Shown one piece after another: positions 46,854-56,010 of a stretch of 64,000 bases of DNA (position 1 is the first letter of the stretch; every line of letters starts with the position of its first letter). The translations under genes and the position numbers were made by a program. A model generated the notes under the pieces. It saw nothing but the letters and a program-made list of their open reading frames with translations, was not told the origin of the DNA and ran no database searches. This DNA is from Poriferisocius sp965200775 (lineage in GTDB: Bacteria; Actinomycetota; Acidimicrobiia; Acidimicrobiales; Bin134), in assembly GCA_965200775.1 (NCBI GenBank), contig OZ241383.1, positions 1,860,001 to 1,924,000 of the forward strand, written 5' to 3'.

Positions 46854-48236
46854 GTGGTCTCGTTCTACGACACCCGCAGACGAGAGCTGGTGCAGTTCGA
46901 GCCGCTGGTCGCGGGCCGGGTGTCCATGTACGTGTGCGGCCCTACCGTGTACGACGTTCCCCATGTCGGCCACGCTCGCACCGCGTACACATTCGACATG
47001 ATCCGCCGCTACCTGCAGTGGAGGGGCTTCGAGGTGGTGTTCGTGTCCAACATCACCGACATCGACGACAAGATCATTGCCCGGGCATCGGAAACCGGCA
47101 CCACCGAGCCCGAGCTGGCCGCCCGCTACGAGCAGGCATACACCGAGGAGATGGACCGGTTCGGCATCCTCCGGCCCGATCACCAGCCCCATGCCACCGC
47201 TTACGTGGATCAGATGCTCGGCTTTATCAAGGAGCTGGTGGACCGGGGCGCGGCTTACTCCATCGAGGGCAAGGGGGTGTACTTCTCGGTGGCCGCCCAC
47301 GACCGGTACGGCGATCTGATCGGACGGTCACCCGAGGAGTTGCGGGAGGGTGCCGGGGCTCGGGTCGAAGTGGACGACGACAAGGCCGATCCCTTGGACT
47401 TCGCCCTGTGGAAAGCGGCCAAGCCGGGGGAACCGGTGTGGGAGTCCCCGTGGGGACCGGGGCGACCGGGATGGCACATTGAGTGTGTGGCCATGGCCGT
47501 GGACCTGCTGGGCGAAACCTTCGACATCCACGGCGGGGGCGACGACCTGGCCTTTCCCCACCACCAGAACGAGGTGGCCGAGGCCGAGGGTGCCGAGCTG
47601 GGGTTTGCTCGTCATTGGATCCACGGAGCCATGCTCAACGTGAACGGCGAGAAGATGGCCAAGTCGCTGGGCAACTTCACCACCCTCTCCGAACTGCTCG
47701 ACTCCTGCGACCCTCAGGTGTTGCGGTTGCTGATGCTCCAGACCCATTACCGGACGGTCATGGAGCTGAGTGATGACGCCCTGGCTGGGGCGTCAGGGGC
47801 GTTGGACCGGCTACGGGCCTGGCACAGGCGGGCCGATGCCGCCGGCCTGGATCGATCCGCAACCCCCGACTCCGACGCCGTGGCCCGTTTCATCAAGGCC
47901 ATGGACGACGACTTCGGCACCCCGGCAGCTCTGGCGGTGGTGTTCGACACGGTCCGGGAGGCAAACGCCGCGCTGGACGCCGGTGAAACCAGCCGAGCGG
48001 CCCCCGCTCACGCCACTGTGAGCGACCTGACCTCGGCGTTGGGCCTTGAGACCGCCGGGGACAGCCAAGGCGGTGACGGCGAGCTCGCCGCCACCGTCGA
48101 GAAGCTGCTGGCCGAGCGAGACGAGGCCCGCCAGGCCCGAGACTTCGCCACCGCCGACCGCATCCGCGATCAGCTCACCGCTCAGGGGATCGTCCTGGAG
48201 GACACCCCCGACGGCACGATCTGGAGAACGACCTGA
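46854..48236 (+). CDS. cysS: Cysteinyl-tRNA synthetase
   Basis: 460 residues of class I aminoacyl-tRNA synthetase. The HIGH motif is PHVGHARTAY, the KMSKS motif is EKMAKSLGNF, and zinc-binding residues appear as MYVCGPTVYD, HIECVAMAV and FPHHQNEVAEAE. The C-terminal DALR-type anticodon domain follows. It attaches Cys to tRNA-Cys. The mycothiol ligase MshC is similar but shorter and lacks the full C-terminal domain, so CysS is the better call. GTG 46854 is fixed by TAACCT 6 nt upstream. It is the only clear housekeeping gene in the window. Confidence 0.95.
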   Translation: MVSFYDTRRRELVQFEPLVAGRVSMYVCGPTVYDVPHVGHARTAYTFDMIRRYLQWRGFEVVFVSNITDIDDKIIARASETGTTEPELAARYEQAYTEEMDRFGILRPDHQPHATAYVDQMLGFIKELVDRGAAYSIEGKGVYFSVAAHDRYGDLIGRSPEELREGAGARVEVDDDKADPLDFALWKAAKPGEPVWESPWGPGRPGWHIECVAMAVDLLGETFDIHGGGDDLAFPHHQNEVAEAEGAELGFARHWIHGAMLNVNGEKMAKSLGNFTTLSELLDSCDPQVLRLLMLQTHYRTVMELSDDALAGASGALDRLRAWHRRADAAGLDRSATPDSDAVARFIKAMDDDFGTPAALAVVFDTVREANAALDAGETSRAAPAHATVSDLTSALGLETAGDSQGGDGELAATVEKLLAERDEARQARDFATADRIRDQLTAQGIVLEDTPDGTIWRTT

Positions 48237-48271
48237 GGCTGAAGAACAACCCGAAGCCGGAGAATCGTCCG

Positions 48272-49288
48272 ATGCCGGGGATTCGCCTGTGGCCGGATAG
48301 CGATCCGAGAAGGCCCCTCGCTCGACTGCTCGACCGGCAGGTGGCCGGGGTCGAAGTCCTGGACGACCAGTCGGGCACCACCCGAAGGACAAGGGCACGG
48401 CTGGTGTTGGAAGACGGCGAGGAGTTGGCGGTTTTCGTCAAGCGCCCGTCCCGCTCGCCGGTGGCCCGGGCGTTCGTGGCCGTTCCCCGGCTGAGCCACG
48501 CCGAGGTCGGGTTCTACGCCGAGCTGCAAAACCGGGTGCCGGTCGCCACCCCCCGGTGTTTCGTTGCCCGCAACCTCCGAGGCGGCTTCATCGTGGTGCT
48601 TGAGGACCTGGTCGCCTCCGGTGCCACTATGCGGTCATCCACCGGCACGCTCAGCGCTGACGACGCCGCGGCGTTCTTGACCTCGCTGGCCGCCATGCAC
48701 CGGCAGTGGTGGGGGCGAACCGACTCGCACCGGTGGCTGTCCCGCAATCCCCGACGTGAACTCATGCTCGGGGCACTGCTCAGCCCCTCGCTTTGCCGCC
48801 TAGGGTTGCGCCGGGCAGGGCAGGCCGTGCCCGAGGCCCTGCACAGGCCCATCGCCCGCTACGCCCGCAACCGGCGGTGCGCTCACGCCACCATGTCGGG
48901 TGGACCGGCGTCGCTGATCCACAACGACTGCCATCCGGGAAACCAGTTCATCTCCGCCGACGGCCGCCCGGGACTCATCGACTGGCAGCTCTGCCGTGCC
49001 GGACCCTGGGCCCGGGATGTGGCCTACTTCCTGACCACCTCGCTCGACCCCAAGACCCGCCGCAACACCGAAGGCGAGCTGCTGTCGCACTACCGGCAAC
49101 GGCTTGGGCCCGAGGCTCCCGCTCCCGACGAGGCGTGGCTGGCCTATCGTCGCCATGTCGCCTATGCCGTGGAGGCCATGCTGGTGACCACCGCCGTCGG
49201 GGTGATGATGCCCCAGTCAACTTCCCTAACCCTTCTGTCCCGCACGGCAACCGCGGCGGCCGACCTGGATACCTACAGTGCCCTGTAA
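48272..49288 (+). CDS. APH-fold phosphotransferase
   Basis: 338 residues of the aminoglycoside phosphotransferase/choline kinase fold. Lys in ELAVFVKRPS near residue 51 should bind ATP, the catalytic loop is LIHNDCHPGNQF near 213, and the metal-binding Asp is in GLIDWQLCRAG near 233. The acceptor is not identifiable; related actinobacterial proteins phosphorylate drugs, ecdysteroids or sugars. ATG 48272 is 35 nt past cysS. It is followed by an S9 peptidase gene after a 77-bp gap. Confidence 0.82.
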   Translation: MPGIRLWPDSDPRRPLARLLDRQVAGVEVLDDQSGTTRRTRARLVLEDGEELAVFVKRPSRSPVARAFVAVPRLSHAEVGFYAELQNRVPVATPRCFVARNLRGGFIVVLEDLVASGATMRSSTGTLSADDAAAFLTSLAAMHRQWWGRTDSHRWLSRNPRRELMLGALLSPSLCRLGLRRAGQAVPEALHRPIARYARNRRCAHATMSGGPASLIHNDCHPGNQFISADGRPGLIDWQLCRAGPWARDVAYFLTTSLDPKTRRNTEGELLSHYRQRLGPEAPAPDEAWLAYRRHVAYAVEAMLVTTAVGVMMPQSTSLTLLSRTATAAADLDTYSAL

Positions 49289-49365
49289 CCGGACTATCCA
49301 TGGCCAAGTGATGTACTACCGAGCGACCTGCCATGTCCGATTCGTAATCCAAGACCGAGTCTCCC

Positions 49366-51474
49366 ATGGCTGATTCGTTTCCCCGCCGTCACGCCCAAAC
49401 CCGGGGCTTCAACCTCGGGGCTCCCCGCAGTTTCTCGGTGTCCGACGACGGTGGTCATGTGGCCTTCCTGCGCAGCACCGCCGGCGATGACCCGATCAAC
49501 CGGCTGTGGATGCTGGACGTCGCCACCGGCTTGGAGCGGATGATCGCCGATCCGGTCCGGCTGCTGACCGACCCCGGTGAGGAGAGCCTCCCGGCAGCGG
49601 AGAAAGCCCGCCGGGAGCGAGCCAGAGAGAGCGGCGGTGGAATCGTGGCCTATTCCGGTGACCGAAATTTGAACCGAATCGTCTTCACTCTCGGCGGGCA
49701 GGTGTTCCTGGTTGAGGTCGGCAATGGCGAGGGCTCCTATTCCGTCCGTTCCCTGCCGGTGCAGCCCGGCGCCTTCGATCCCCGCCTCTCCCCCGATGGG
49801 CGGCTGGTGGCCTATGTCTGTGGCACCGGACTGCGAGTGGTGGACACCGCCCCGGATGGTCGCGACCGGCTCATCATCCAGGATCTCAGCGAAACGGTGA
49901 GCTGGGGGTCGGCCGAGTTCATCGCCGCAGAGGAGATGGGTCGCAGCCGGGGGTTCTGGTGGTCACCCGACAGCCTGCGGCTTCTTGCTGCCCGAGTCGA
50001 CACCGCACCGGTCCCCACCTGGCACATCTCCTCTCCGGAAGACCCGGCCACGGCCCCGGTTCCCAAGGCCTACCCCGCGGCCGGCACGACCAACGCCGAG
50101 GTCACCCTGGCCATCCTCGGCTTGGACGGCAGCCAAATCGATGTCGGTTGGGATAGGGACGCCTACGAGTACCTGGCCCGGGCGGGATGGAACCCCCGGT
50201 CGAGGCCGGTCATCACGGTGCAGAGCCGCGACCAGCGAACGGCGCAGATCCTGAAGGTCGACCCCGAAACCGGACACACCACCGAGCTGGCCCGGCAAAC
50301 CGATTCTCACTGGGTGGAGCTGGTGGAGGGTGCGCCGGCATGGATGGGAGACCGCCTGGTAACGGTCGAAGACCAGGGCTCGGCCCGGCGCATGCTGATC
50401 GACGGTCATGCCGTGACCCCCGACCACCTCCAGGTCCGCTGGGTGATCACCGCCGACGAGAACCAGGTAGTGCTCGTGGCCACCGACGACCCCACCGAGG
50501 CTCACATCTGGCGGGTGACGGCCGATGGCCGGATCGAGAGGCTCACTAACCAGCCTGGCGTACACAGCGCAGCCGCGGGAGCCGGCACAACGGTGATTGC
50601 CCGAGCGGCCTGGGCCGACCCGGAAGCCACTTTCGAGGTGATCGCCCCCGGTACACGAATCGCCATCACTTCACTGGCCGACCGGCCCTCCCTGACGCCG
50701 GCACCGGTGTTGGCCGCAACCGGAAGCCGGGAGCTGCGAACCGCAGTGCTGTACCCGTCAAACGACGCCGGGATTGACGGCGCCCCACTGCCAGTGCTGC
50801 TCGACCCCTATGGCGGCCCCCATGCCCTGAGGGTGCTGAAGGCCCGGTCCACGTACCTGGTGTCGCAGTGGTTCGCCGATCAGGGGTTCGCTGTGGTCGT
50901 AACCGACGGCCGGGGCACACCGGCTCGGGGGCCGGATTGGGAGCGAGCCGTGTTCGGCGATCTGGCCCACCCGGTGCTTGACGACCAAGTGGATGCCCTG
51001 GATTCGCTGGCCGAACACCATCCCCGCCTCGATCTCGACCGGGTGGCAGTTCGAGGCTGGTCGTTCGGGGGCTACCTGGCTGCGCTGGCCGTACTGGCCC
51101 GGCCCGACCGGTTCCACGCCGCCATCGCCGGAGCGCCCGTCACCGACTGGAGGCTCTACGACACCCACTACACCGAGCGGTACCTAGGCCATCCCGACAA
51201 CCACCCCGAGGCCTACTCCCGCACCAGCCTGCTCGAACGGGCCGGGGACCTGACCCGACCGCTCCTGTTGATCTGCGGGCTGGCCGACGACAACGTGTTC
51301 GCCGCTCATACCCTCCAGCTCTCTGCGGCCCTGTTCGAGGCCGGCCGCCCCCACCAGGTTCTTCCCCTGCCCGGCATCACCCACATGACCCCCCAGGAGC
51401 ACGTGGCCGAGAACCTGCTCCTGCTCCAGAGAGCGTTCCTCTTCGACAGCCTCGGGCTTCACCCGCCAAAATAA
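49366..51474 (+). CDS. S9-family prolyl oligopeptidase/dipeptidyl peptidase
   Basis: 702 residues. A beta-propeller domain of DPP IV type fills about residues 15-440 (repeats such as FDPRLSPDGRLVAYV and GFWWSPDSLRLLAARV), followed by an alpha/beta hydrolase with nucleophile GWSFGGYLA near 570, Asp in GLADDNVFAAH near 645 and His in GITHMTPQEH near 676. No signal peptide is seen, so the enzyme is cytoplasmic and should trim short peptides, perhaps after Pro. ATG 49366. The LLM gene starts 4 nt after its stop. Confidence 0.92.
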   Translation: MADSFPRRHAQTRGFNLGAPRSFSVSDDGGHVAFLRSTAGDDPINRLWMLDVATGLERMIADPVRLLTDPGEESLPAAEKARRERARESGGGIVAYSGDRNLNRIVFTLGGQVFLVEVGNGEGSYSVRSLPVQPGAFDPRLSPDGRLVAYVCGTGLRVVDTAPDGRDRLIIQDLSETVSWGSAEFIAAEEMGRSRGFWWSPDSLRLLAARVDTAPVPTWHISSPEDPATAPVPKAYPAAGTTNAEVTLAILGLDGSQIDVGWDRDAYEYLARAGWNPRSRPVITVQSRDQRTAQILKVDPETGHTTELARQTDSHWVELVEGAPAWMGDRLVTVEDQGSARRMLIDGHAVTPDHLQVRWVITADENQVVLVATDDPTEAHIWRVTADGRIERLTNQPGVHSAAAGAGTTVIARAAWADPEATFEVIAPGTRIAITSLADRPSLTPAPVLAATGSRELRTAVLYPSNDAGIDGAPLPVLLDPYGGPHALRVLKARSTYLVSQWFADQGFAVVVTDGRGTPARGPDWERAVFGDLAHPVLDDQVDALDSLAEHHPRLDLDRVAVRGWSFGGYLAALAVLARPDRFHAAIAGAPVTDWRLYDTHYTERYLGHPDNHPEAYSRTSLLERAGDLTRPLLLICGLADDNVFAAHTLQLSAALFEAGRPHQVLPLPGITHMTPQEHVAENLLLLQRAFLFDSLGLHPPK

Positions 51475-51478
51475 CCTC

Positions 51479-52474
51479 ATGGCTGACCTCACGGCTCCCA
51501 ACCATCCCATGGCCCGCATCACCTCCGAAGGCGAGGTTCTCTGCGGCATCCAGCTCCCGATCCAGACCCTGACCCAGACCATCCGGGAAACCTGGGAACC
51601 CGATGCCACCGTGGAAGACCTCGTGGCCATCGCCCAGGCCGCCGAGGCTGCCGGGCTGGGGTTTGTGGGAGTGTGCGACCACGTCGCCATCCCCGACAAC
51701 GACTACGCCGCACACATGTCAACCACCTGGTACGACCCTATTGCCACGCTCGGCTTCCTGGGAGCGGCCACCAGCACCATACGGCTGCTCTCGGTGGTGT
51801 ACATCCTCCCCTACCGCCACCCGCTGATCTCGGCTAAATCGTTCACCACCCTCGACCACCTCACCGGGGGGCGGATACTGATGGGGGTGGGCGCCGGCCA
51901 CGTGGAGGCCGAGTTCGAGGCTCTGGAGGTGGACTTCGCCAGCCGGGGACGGATGACCAACGAGGCCATCGACGCGGTCCGGGTGGCTGTTGAGGCCGGG
52001 GGCGGATACTGCCAGTTCAGCGGGGAGTTCTCCGATTTCAAGGATGTGGGTGTTGCCCCGGCTGCGGTGCGCAGCTCCATCCCCATCTGGATCGGCGGGA
52101 GCGGCCGCCCCGCCCTGCGCCGGGTGGTGGAGCGGGGCGACGGCTGGATCCCCCAGGGCACCCAGAGGGCCGCCATGCCCGAGTATCTCGACTACTTGCG
52201 GGCCCACGCCGAGTCGGTGGGCCGCGACATGAGCACCATCGACTTGGGGTGGATGCCGGAGGGCATCTACCTGGGCGATCCTCCCGACGGTCTCATTCCG
52301 CCGGGATGGCCCCACCTCACCGGATCGGCCGACCAGATTGCCGAGTCGCTGCGCTACACCCACGAGCTGGGCACCTCGGTGCTGCACCTGCGGTTCCGGT
52401 CCCGCGACATTCCCGAGTACCTGGACCAGATCGCCCGATTCGGCGCGGAGGTGCTGCCGTCCCTTCCGGCATGA
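51479..52474 (+). CDS. Luciferase-like (LLM) oxidoreductase, probably F420-dependent
   Basis: 331 residues of the bacterial luciferase TIM-barrel family: GFVGVCDHVAIPDN near 60, DPIATLGFLGAATSTIRL near 82 (loop with bulge typical of F420-dependent members), GRILMGVGAGHVEAEF near 135, and IPIWIGGSGRPALRR near 200. F420 enzymes of this type reduce enones or oxidise alcohols and sugar phosphates; FMN use cannot be excluded. ATG 51479 is 4 nt after the peptidase stop. A CoA transferase gene follows, giving a metabolic rather than proteolytic context. Confidence 0.87.
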   Translation: MADLTAPNHPMARITSEGEVLCGIQLPIQTLTQTIRETWEPDATVEDLVAIAQAAEAAGLGFVGVCDHVAIPDNDYAAHMSTTWYDPIATLGFLGAATSTIRLLSVVYILPYRHPLISAKSFTTLDHLTGGRILMGVGAGHVEAEFEALEVDFASRGRMTNEAIDAVRVAVEAGGGYCQFSGEFSDFKDVGVAPAAVRSSIPIWIGGSGRPALRRVVERGDGWIPQGTQRAAMPEYLDYLRAHAESVGRDMSTIDLGWMPEGIYLGDPPDGLIPPGWPHLTGSADQIAESLRYTHELGTSVLHLRFRSRDIPEYLDQIARFGAEVLPSLPA

Positions 52475-52546
52475 GCCACCCGGACCACATGGTCTTGCCC
52501 GGTGGCATCGGCTACCCCGGATGCAAGAACCACCCGGGCTGAAAAC

Positions 52547-53749
52547 ATGAACCGCGTGCTGGACGGAATGCGGGTGGTGGAGGGGTCGGCCTTCGTGGCC
52601 TGCCCGTCGGGGGGTATGACCCTGGCCCAGCTCGGGGCCGACGTGATCCGCTTCGACGCCATCGGGGGTGGTATCGACTACCACCGCTGGCCGCTCACCG
52701 ACGACGGTCACTCCCTGTATTGGCAGGGGTTGAACAAGGGCAAGCGGTCGATCCAGGTGGACATTCGCTCCGACAAGGGACGGGACCTGATCACCGCGCT
52801 GGCCACCGCCCCCGGCCCCGACGCCGGCATCTTCACCACCAACTTTCCCGCCATAGGGTGGCTCTCGTACGACAACCTCCGCCGCCACCGCGACGACCTC
52901 ATCATGGTGGCCATTACCGGGAACCACGACGGCTCCACTGCGGTGGACTACACCGTGAACTGCTCGGTGGGCTATCCGTGGATTACCGGTGGCGACGGCA
53001 CCGTCAACCACGTCCTACCGGCCTGGGACATCATCTGCGGCCAGACCACCGCTGTGGGCGTACTGGCCGCCGAACGACACCGGCTCCGCAGCGGGCAGGG
53101 ACGGCTCGTGAACCTGGCCCTGTCGGACGTGGCATTGGCCGCGGTGTCCATGCTGGGCCATGTGGCCGAGGCTCAGCTTCTGGGCACACAACGACCCCGG
53201 ATCGGCAACGACATATTCGGTGCGTTCGGGAGGGATTTCGAGCTGGCCGATGGCGAACGCATCCAGATCGTGGCGGTCAGCGGCCGCCAGTGGCAGGCGG
53301 TGGTTGCGGCTTGTGGCATTGCAGAGGAGGTTGCCGCTCTGGAGGTGGAGACCGGGCTGGACTTCACTCGGGTGGACGGCGACCGCTACCGGGCCCGGGA
53401 TCGGCTTAACCCGCTGGTGGCACGATGGTGTCGTACACGCACCCGGCCTGAGGCGTCAGCCGGTCTAGATGCCCACGGGGTGTGCTGGGGCCGCTACCAG
53501 TCGATGCTGGAATTGGTGGCCAACGACCCTCGCTGCTCAACAGCCAACCCGATGTTCGCCGAGGTCGAGCACCCCGAGACCGGGGCGTATCTCACCCCCG
53601 GCCCGCCGCTGCGCTTTGCGGCCGAGAACGCAGCCGAACCCAGCCCTGCTCCCCGCTTGGGCCAACACACCGACGAGGTATTGGTCGAGGTGTTGGGCCT
53701 TACAGCCACCGAGATCGGCCGCCTCCGCGACCAACAGATCGTCGCCTGA
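52547..53749 (+). CDS. Class III CoA transferase with Asn at the nucleophile position
   Basis: 400 residues, one CaiB/BaiF domain: LDGMRVVEGSAFVACPSGGM start and LAQLGADVIRFDAIGGGIDY early motif. The nucleophilic Asp expected in G-Q-x-x-V-D-x-x-L is Asn here (SGQGRLVNLALSD near 178), so ordinary anhydride chemistry would fail; it might be a racemase-like, CoA-binding or chaperone-like homologue. ATG 52547 lies 72 nt after the LLM stop, without a strong RBS. The convergent CoxL-like gene ends 23 nt beyond its stop. Confidence 0.83.
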   Translation: MNRVLDGMRVVEGSAFVACPSGGMTLAQLGADVIRFDAIGGGIDYHRWPLTDDGHSLYWQGLNKGKRSIQVDIRSDKGRDLITALATAPGPDAGIFTTNFPAIGWLSYDNLRRHRDDLIMVAITGNHDGSTAVDYTVNCSVGYPWITGGDGTVNHVLPAWDIICGQTTAVGVLAAERHRLRSGQGRLVNLALSDVALAAVSMLGHVAEAQLLGTQRPRIGNDIFGAFGRDFELADGERIQIVAVSGRQWQAVVAACGIAEEVAALEVETGLDFTRVDGDRYRARDRLNPLVARWCRTRTRPEASAGLDAHGVCWGRYQSMLELVANDPRCSTANPMFAEVEHPETGAYLTPGPPLRFAAENAAEPSPAPRLGQHTDEVLVEVLGLTATEIGRLRDQQIVA

Positions 53750-53772
53750 CCGGATCGCGCTCGGAACAACCC

Positions 53773-56010
53773 TCAGCCGCCCCGGATGGCCCGCCAGACT
53801 CGCTCCGGGGTGCAGGGCATGTCGATGTGGGTGACACCCAGGTGGGACAAGGCATCGATCACCGCATTCTGGACCGCTGCAGGCGCGGCGATGGTGCCGC
53901 CCTCGCCCACTCCCTTGGCCCCCAGGGGATTGCGGTCGGTGGGGGTTTCGATGAACACCGTTTCCACTTGTGGTACGTCGCAAGGGCCGGGGATGAGGTA
54001 GTCGGCCAGGCTGGTGGTGAGCGGGTTGGCGTCGGTGTCGTAGCCCACCTCCTCGAATAAGGCAACGGCGATGCCCTGCACTGCGGCCCCTTGAACCTGG
54101 CCAGAGGCCAGCACCTCGTCGAGCACCCGGCCGCAGTCGGTAACCGCCACGTGCCTGACCATCTCCACAGCGCCGGTCTCGGTGTCCACCTCCACCACCG
54201 CGACGTGGGTCCCGCCCGGGAAAGTGGCCTGACCCTGGTCGAAGGCTGCCGTGGCCTCAACCCCGGCCATATCGGCCAGCGGGATTCCGGTTGATGGAGA
54301 ACCCCGCACGCCGAGCGTGCCGTCGGAGCGAAGCTCGATGTCGGCGACGGCGGCTTCGAGCCGCTCACCCGCTCGCTCCCGCAGCATCTCCCCCAACCGG
54401 GTGGCAACCTCAACAGTGGAGCTGCCCGCCAGCGACGCCGAGCGGGAACCGAAGCTACCCAGAGCGGGCCGGAACCGTCCGGTGTCGGGTGCTGCTGCGG
54501 TAACGAGATCGAGGGCGGGGTTGAGCCCCAACGCCTCTACTGCCAGCTTGTTGACAATGGTCTGCATCCCCTGGCCCATGGGAGCGATCCCGGCGTCGAT
54601 CACGATGCGGCCCTGGTCGTCGACCCAGGCCGATGTCGGTTGGCAGGGTTGGTGGCGACCGGTGAAGTCGGCCCAGCAGCAGATGCCGATACCGAGTTGG
54701 AGGTGGTGGTCCGAGGCCCGGCGAGCGGTTTGCTCCTCCCGCAGGCGCCGGTAGCCGACCTCCGACAGCGCCCGTTCGAGGGCACCGAGGTGGTCGGCCT
54801 CGTCCATGTCCATCCCGCTGGCGGTGCGGTGGGGAAAGTCCTCGGGCCGCAGCAGGTTCCGACGGCGAAGTTCGGCTTGGTCAATGTCGAGAGATCGGGC
54901 CAGGGTGTCCATCGCCCGTTCCTCCAACCCGATGGCCTCCGCTCGGCCCGGCCCCCTGTAAGGACCGGTGGGAACGGTGGTGGTCATCACCGCTCCGGCG
55001 GTAACCGCTACCGGGTTGATCCGGTAGGGGCCGGGGATGAGCCGCTGGGTTTGCAGCGGCTCGAACGCCCCAAGCCCGGCGTAGCCTCCCACGTTGGCCG
55101 TCACCTCGGCGTGCAAAGCGGTGATCGTGCCGTCTCGGTTGGCCCCCAGGGTTATCTTCTGGTCCTGATCTCGGGCCTGCATCGACAGCAGGTTCTCGGA
55201 GCGGGTCTGGGCCAGGCGCAGGGGACGGTTCAGCCTGAGGGCCAGTCGGGTGGCGACCGCGAACAAGTGGTTCTCGCCGGTGCTCTTGCCTCCGAACCCA
55301 CCGCCGATGGGCGGGACCACCAGGCTGATCCGGTCGTCCGCCATGCCCAGCGTTGCGGCGAGCTCGTCGTGGCTGAGGTCGGGCATCTGGGTGTTGATGT
55401 GAATGGTTGCCCGGTCGCCTTCGGGTACGACCATTCCGGCCGCCCCTTCGAGGGGGGCGCAGGCCACCCGCGGGTAGTGCTGGGTGACGGTCACGGTGGC
55501 CTCTGAGTTGGCCAGCGCGGATTGAACCGCGGCAACGTCGCCCGAGCCCACGGAGAGCACCATGTTGGACCCGTGGCTGGGGTGGATGAGAGGGCCGCCT
55601 GCCGCGGTAGCTCCGGCTATATTGGGCACGGGAGGCAGAGGCTTGTAGTCCACTACTACCAGGTCGGCGCCGTCTGCCGCGGTCGCTTCGTCCACGGCCA
55701 CCACAGCTGCTACCGCTTCCCCGACGAACGCCACCTTGCCGTTGGCCAGCGGCGGGCGGGCGGCCTCCATCGAGGTCACGCCGTCCAAGCTGGGCTGGGT
55801 GTTCAGGTTGAGGTCGGCAGCGGTGTACACACCGATCACCCCGTCGAGAACCTGGGCTTCGGTGGCGTCAATGGCTATGATTTCGGCGTTAGCCACCTGG
55901 GAGCGAACGAAGCCCAGCCACAGAGCACCGGGGGTTTTGAGGTCGCCGCCGAACTTTGTCCTGCCCGAAACCAGGTCGAAGTCCTCAACCCGCACGGCCC
56001 AGGGGCTCAT
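53773..56010 (-). CDS. Orphan xanthine dehydrogenase/CoxL-like molybdenum hydroxylase large subunit (copy 2)
   Basis: 745 residues, second member in the window. It lacks the ILGxPVxRxEDPRF opening of copy 1 and starts WAVRVEDFDLVSGRTKFGGD. Mo-pterin segments are GGGFGGKSTGENH near 240 and TGPYRGPGRAEA near 350 (YRGPGR where copy 1 has YRGAGR), with GAKGVGEGGTIAAPAA at the end. No FAD or iron-sulfur subunit gene is adjacent. ATG 56010 overlaps the amidohydrolase stop as ATGA. Substrate unknown; an aldehyde or ring carbon produced by the coupled amidohydrolase pathway is possible. Confidence 0.87.
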   Translation of the reverse strand: MSPWAVRVEDFDLVSGRTKFGGDLKTPGALWLGFVRSQVANAEIIAIDATEAQVLDGVIGVYTAADLNLNTQPSLDGVTSMEAARPPLANGKVAFVGEAVAAVVAVDEATAADGADLVVVDYKPLPPVPNIAGATAAGGPLIHPSHGSNMVLSVGSGDVAAVQSALANSEATVTVTQHYPRVACAPLEGAAGMVVPEGDRATIHINTQMPDLSHDELAATLGMADDRISLVVPPIGGGFGGKSTGENHLFAVATRLALRLNRPLRLAQTRSENLLSMQARDQDQKITLGANRDGTITALHAEVTANVGGYAGLGAFEPLQTQRLIPGPYRINPVAVTAGAVMTTTVPTGPYRGPGRAEAIGLEERAMDTLARSLDIDQAELRRRNLLRPEDFPHRTASGMDMDEADHLGALERALSEVGYRRLREEQTARRASDHHLQLGIGICCWADFTGRHQPCQPTSAWVDDQGRIVIDAGIAPMGQGMQTIVNKLAVEALGLNPALDLVTAAAPDTGRFRPALGSFGSRSASLAGSSTVEVATRLGEMLRERAGERLEAAVADIELRSDGTLGVRGSPSTGIPLADMAGVEATAAFDQGQATFPGGTHVAVVEVDTETGAVEMVRHVAVTDCGRVLDEVLASGQVQGAAVQGIAVALFEEVGYDTDANPLTTSLADYLIPGPCDVPQVETVFIETPTDRNPLGAKGVGEGGTIAAPAAVQNAVIDALSHLGVTHIDMPCTPERVWRAIRGG

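Noticed and set aside
46854..48236. Mycothiol ligase mshC
   Set aside because: Length of 460 residues and a full C-terminal anticodon domain fit CysS better.
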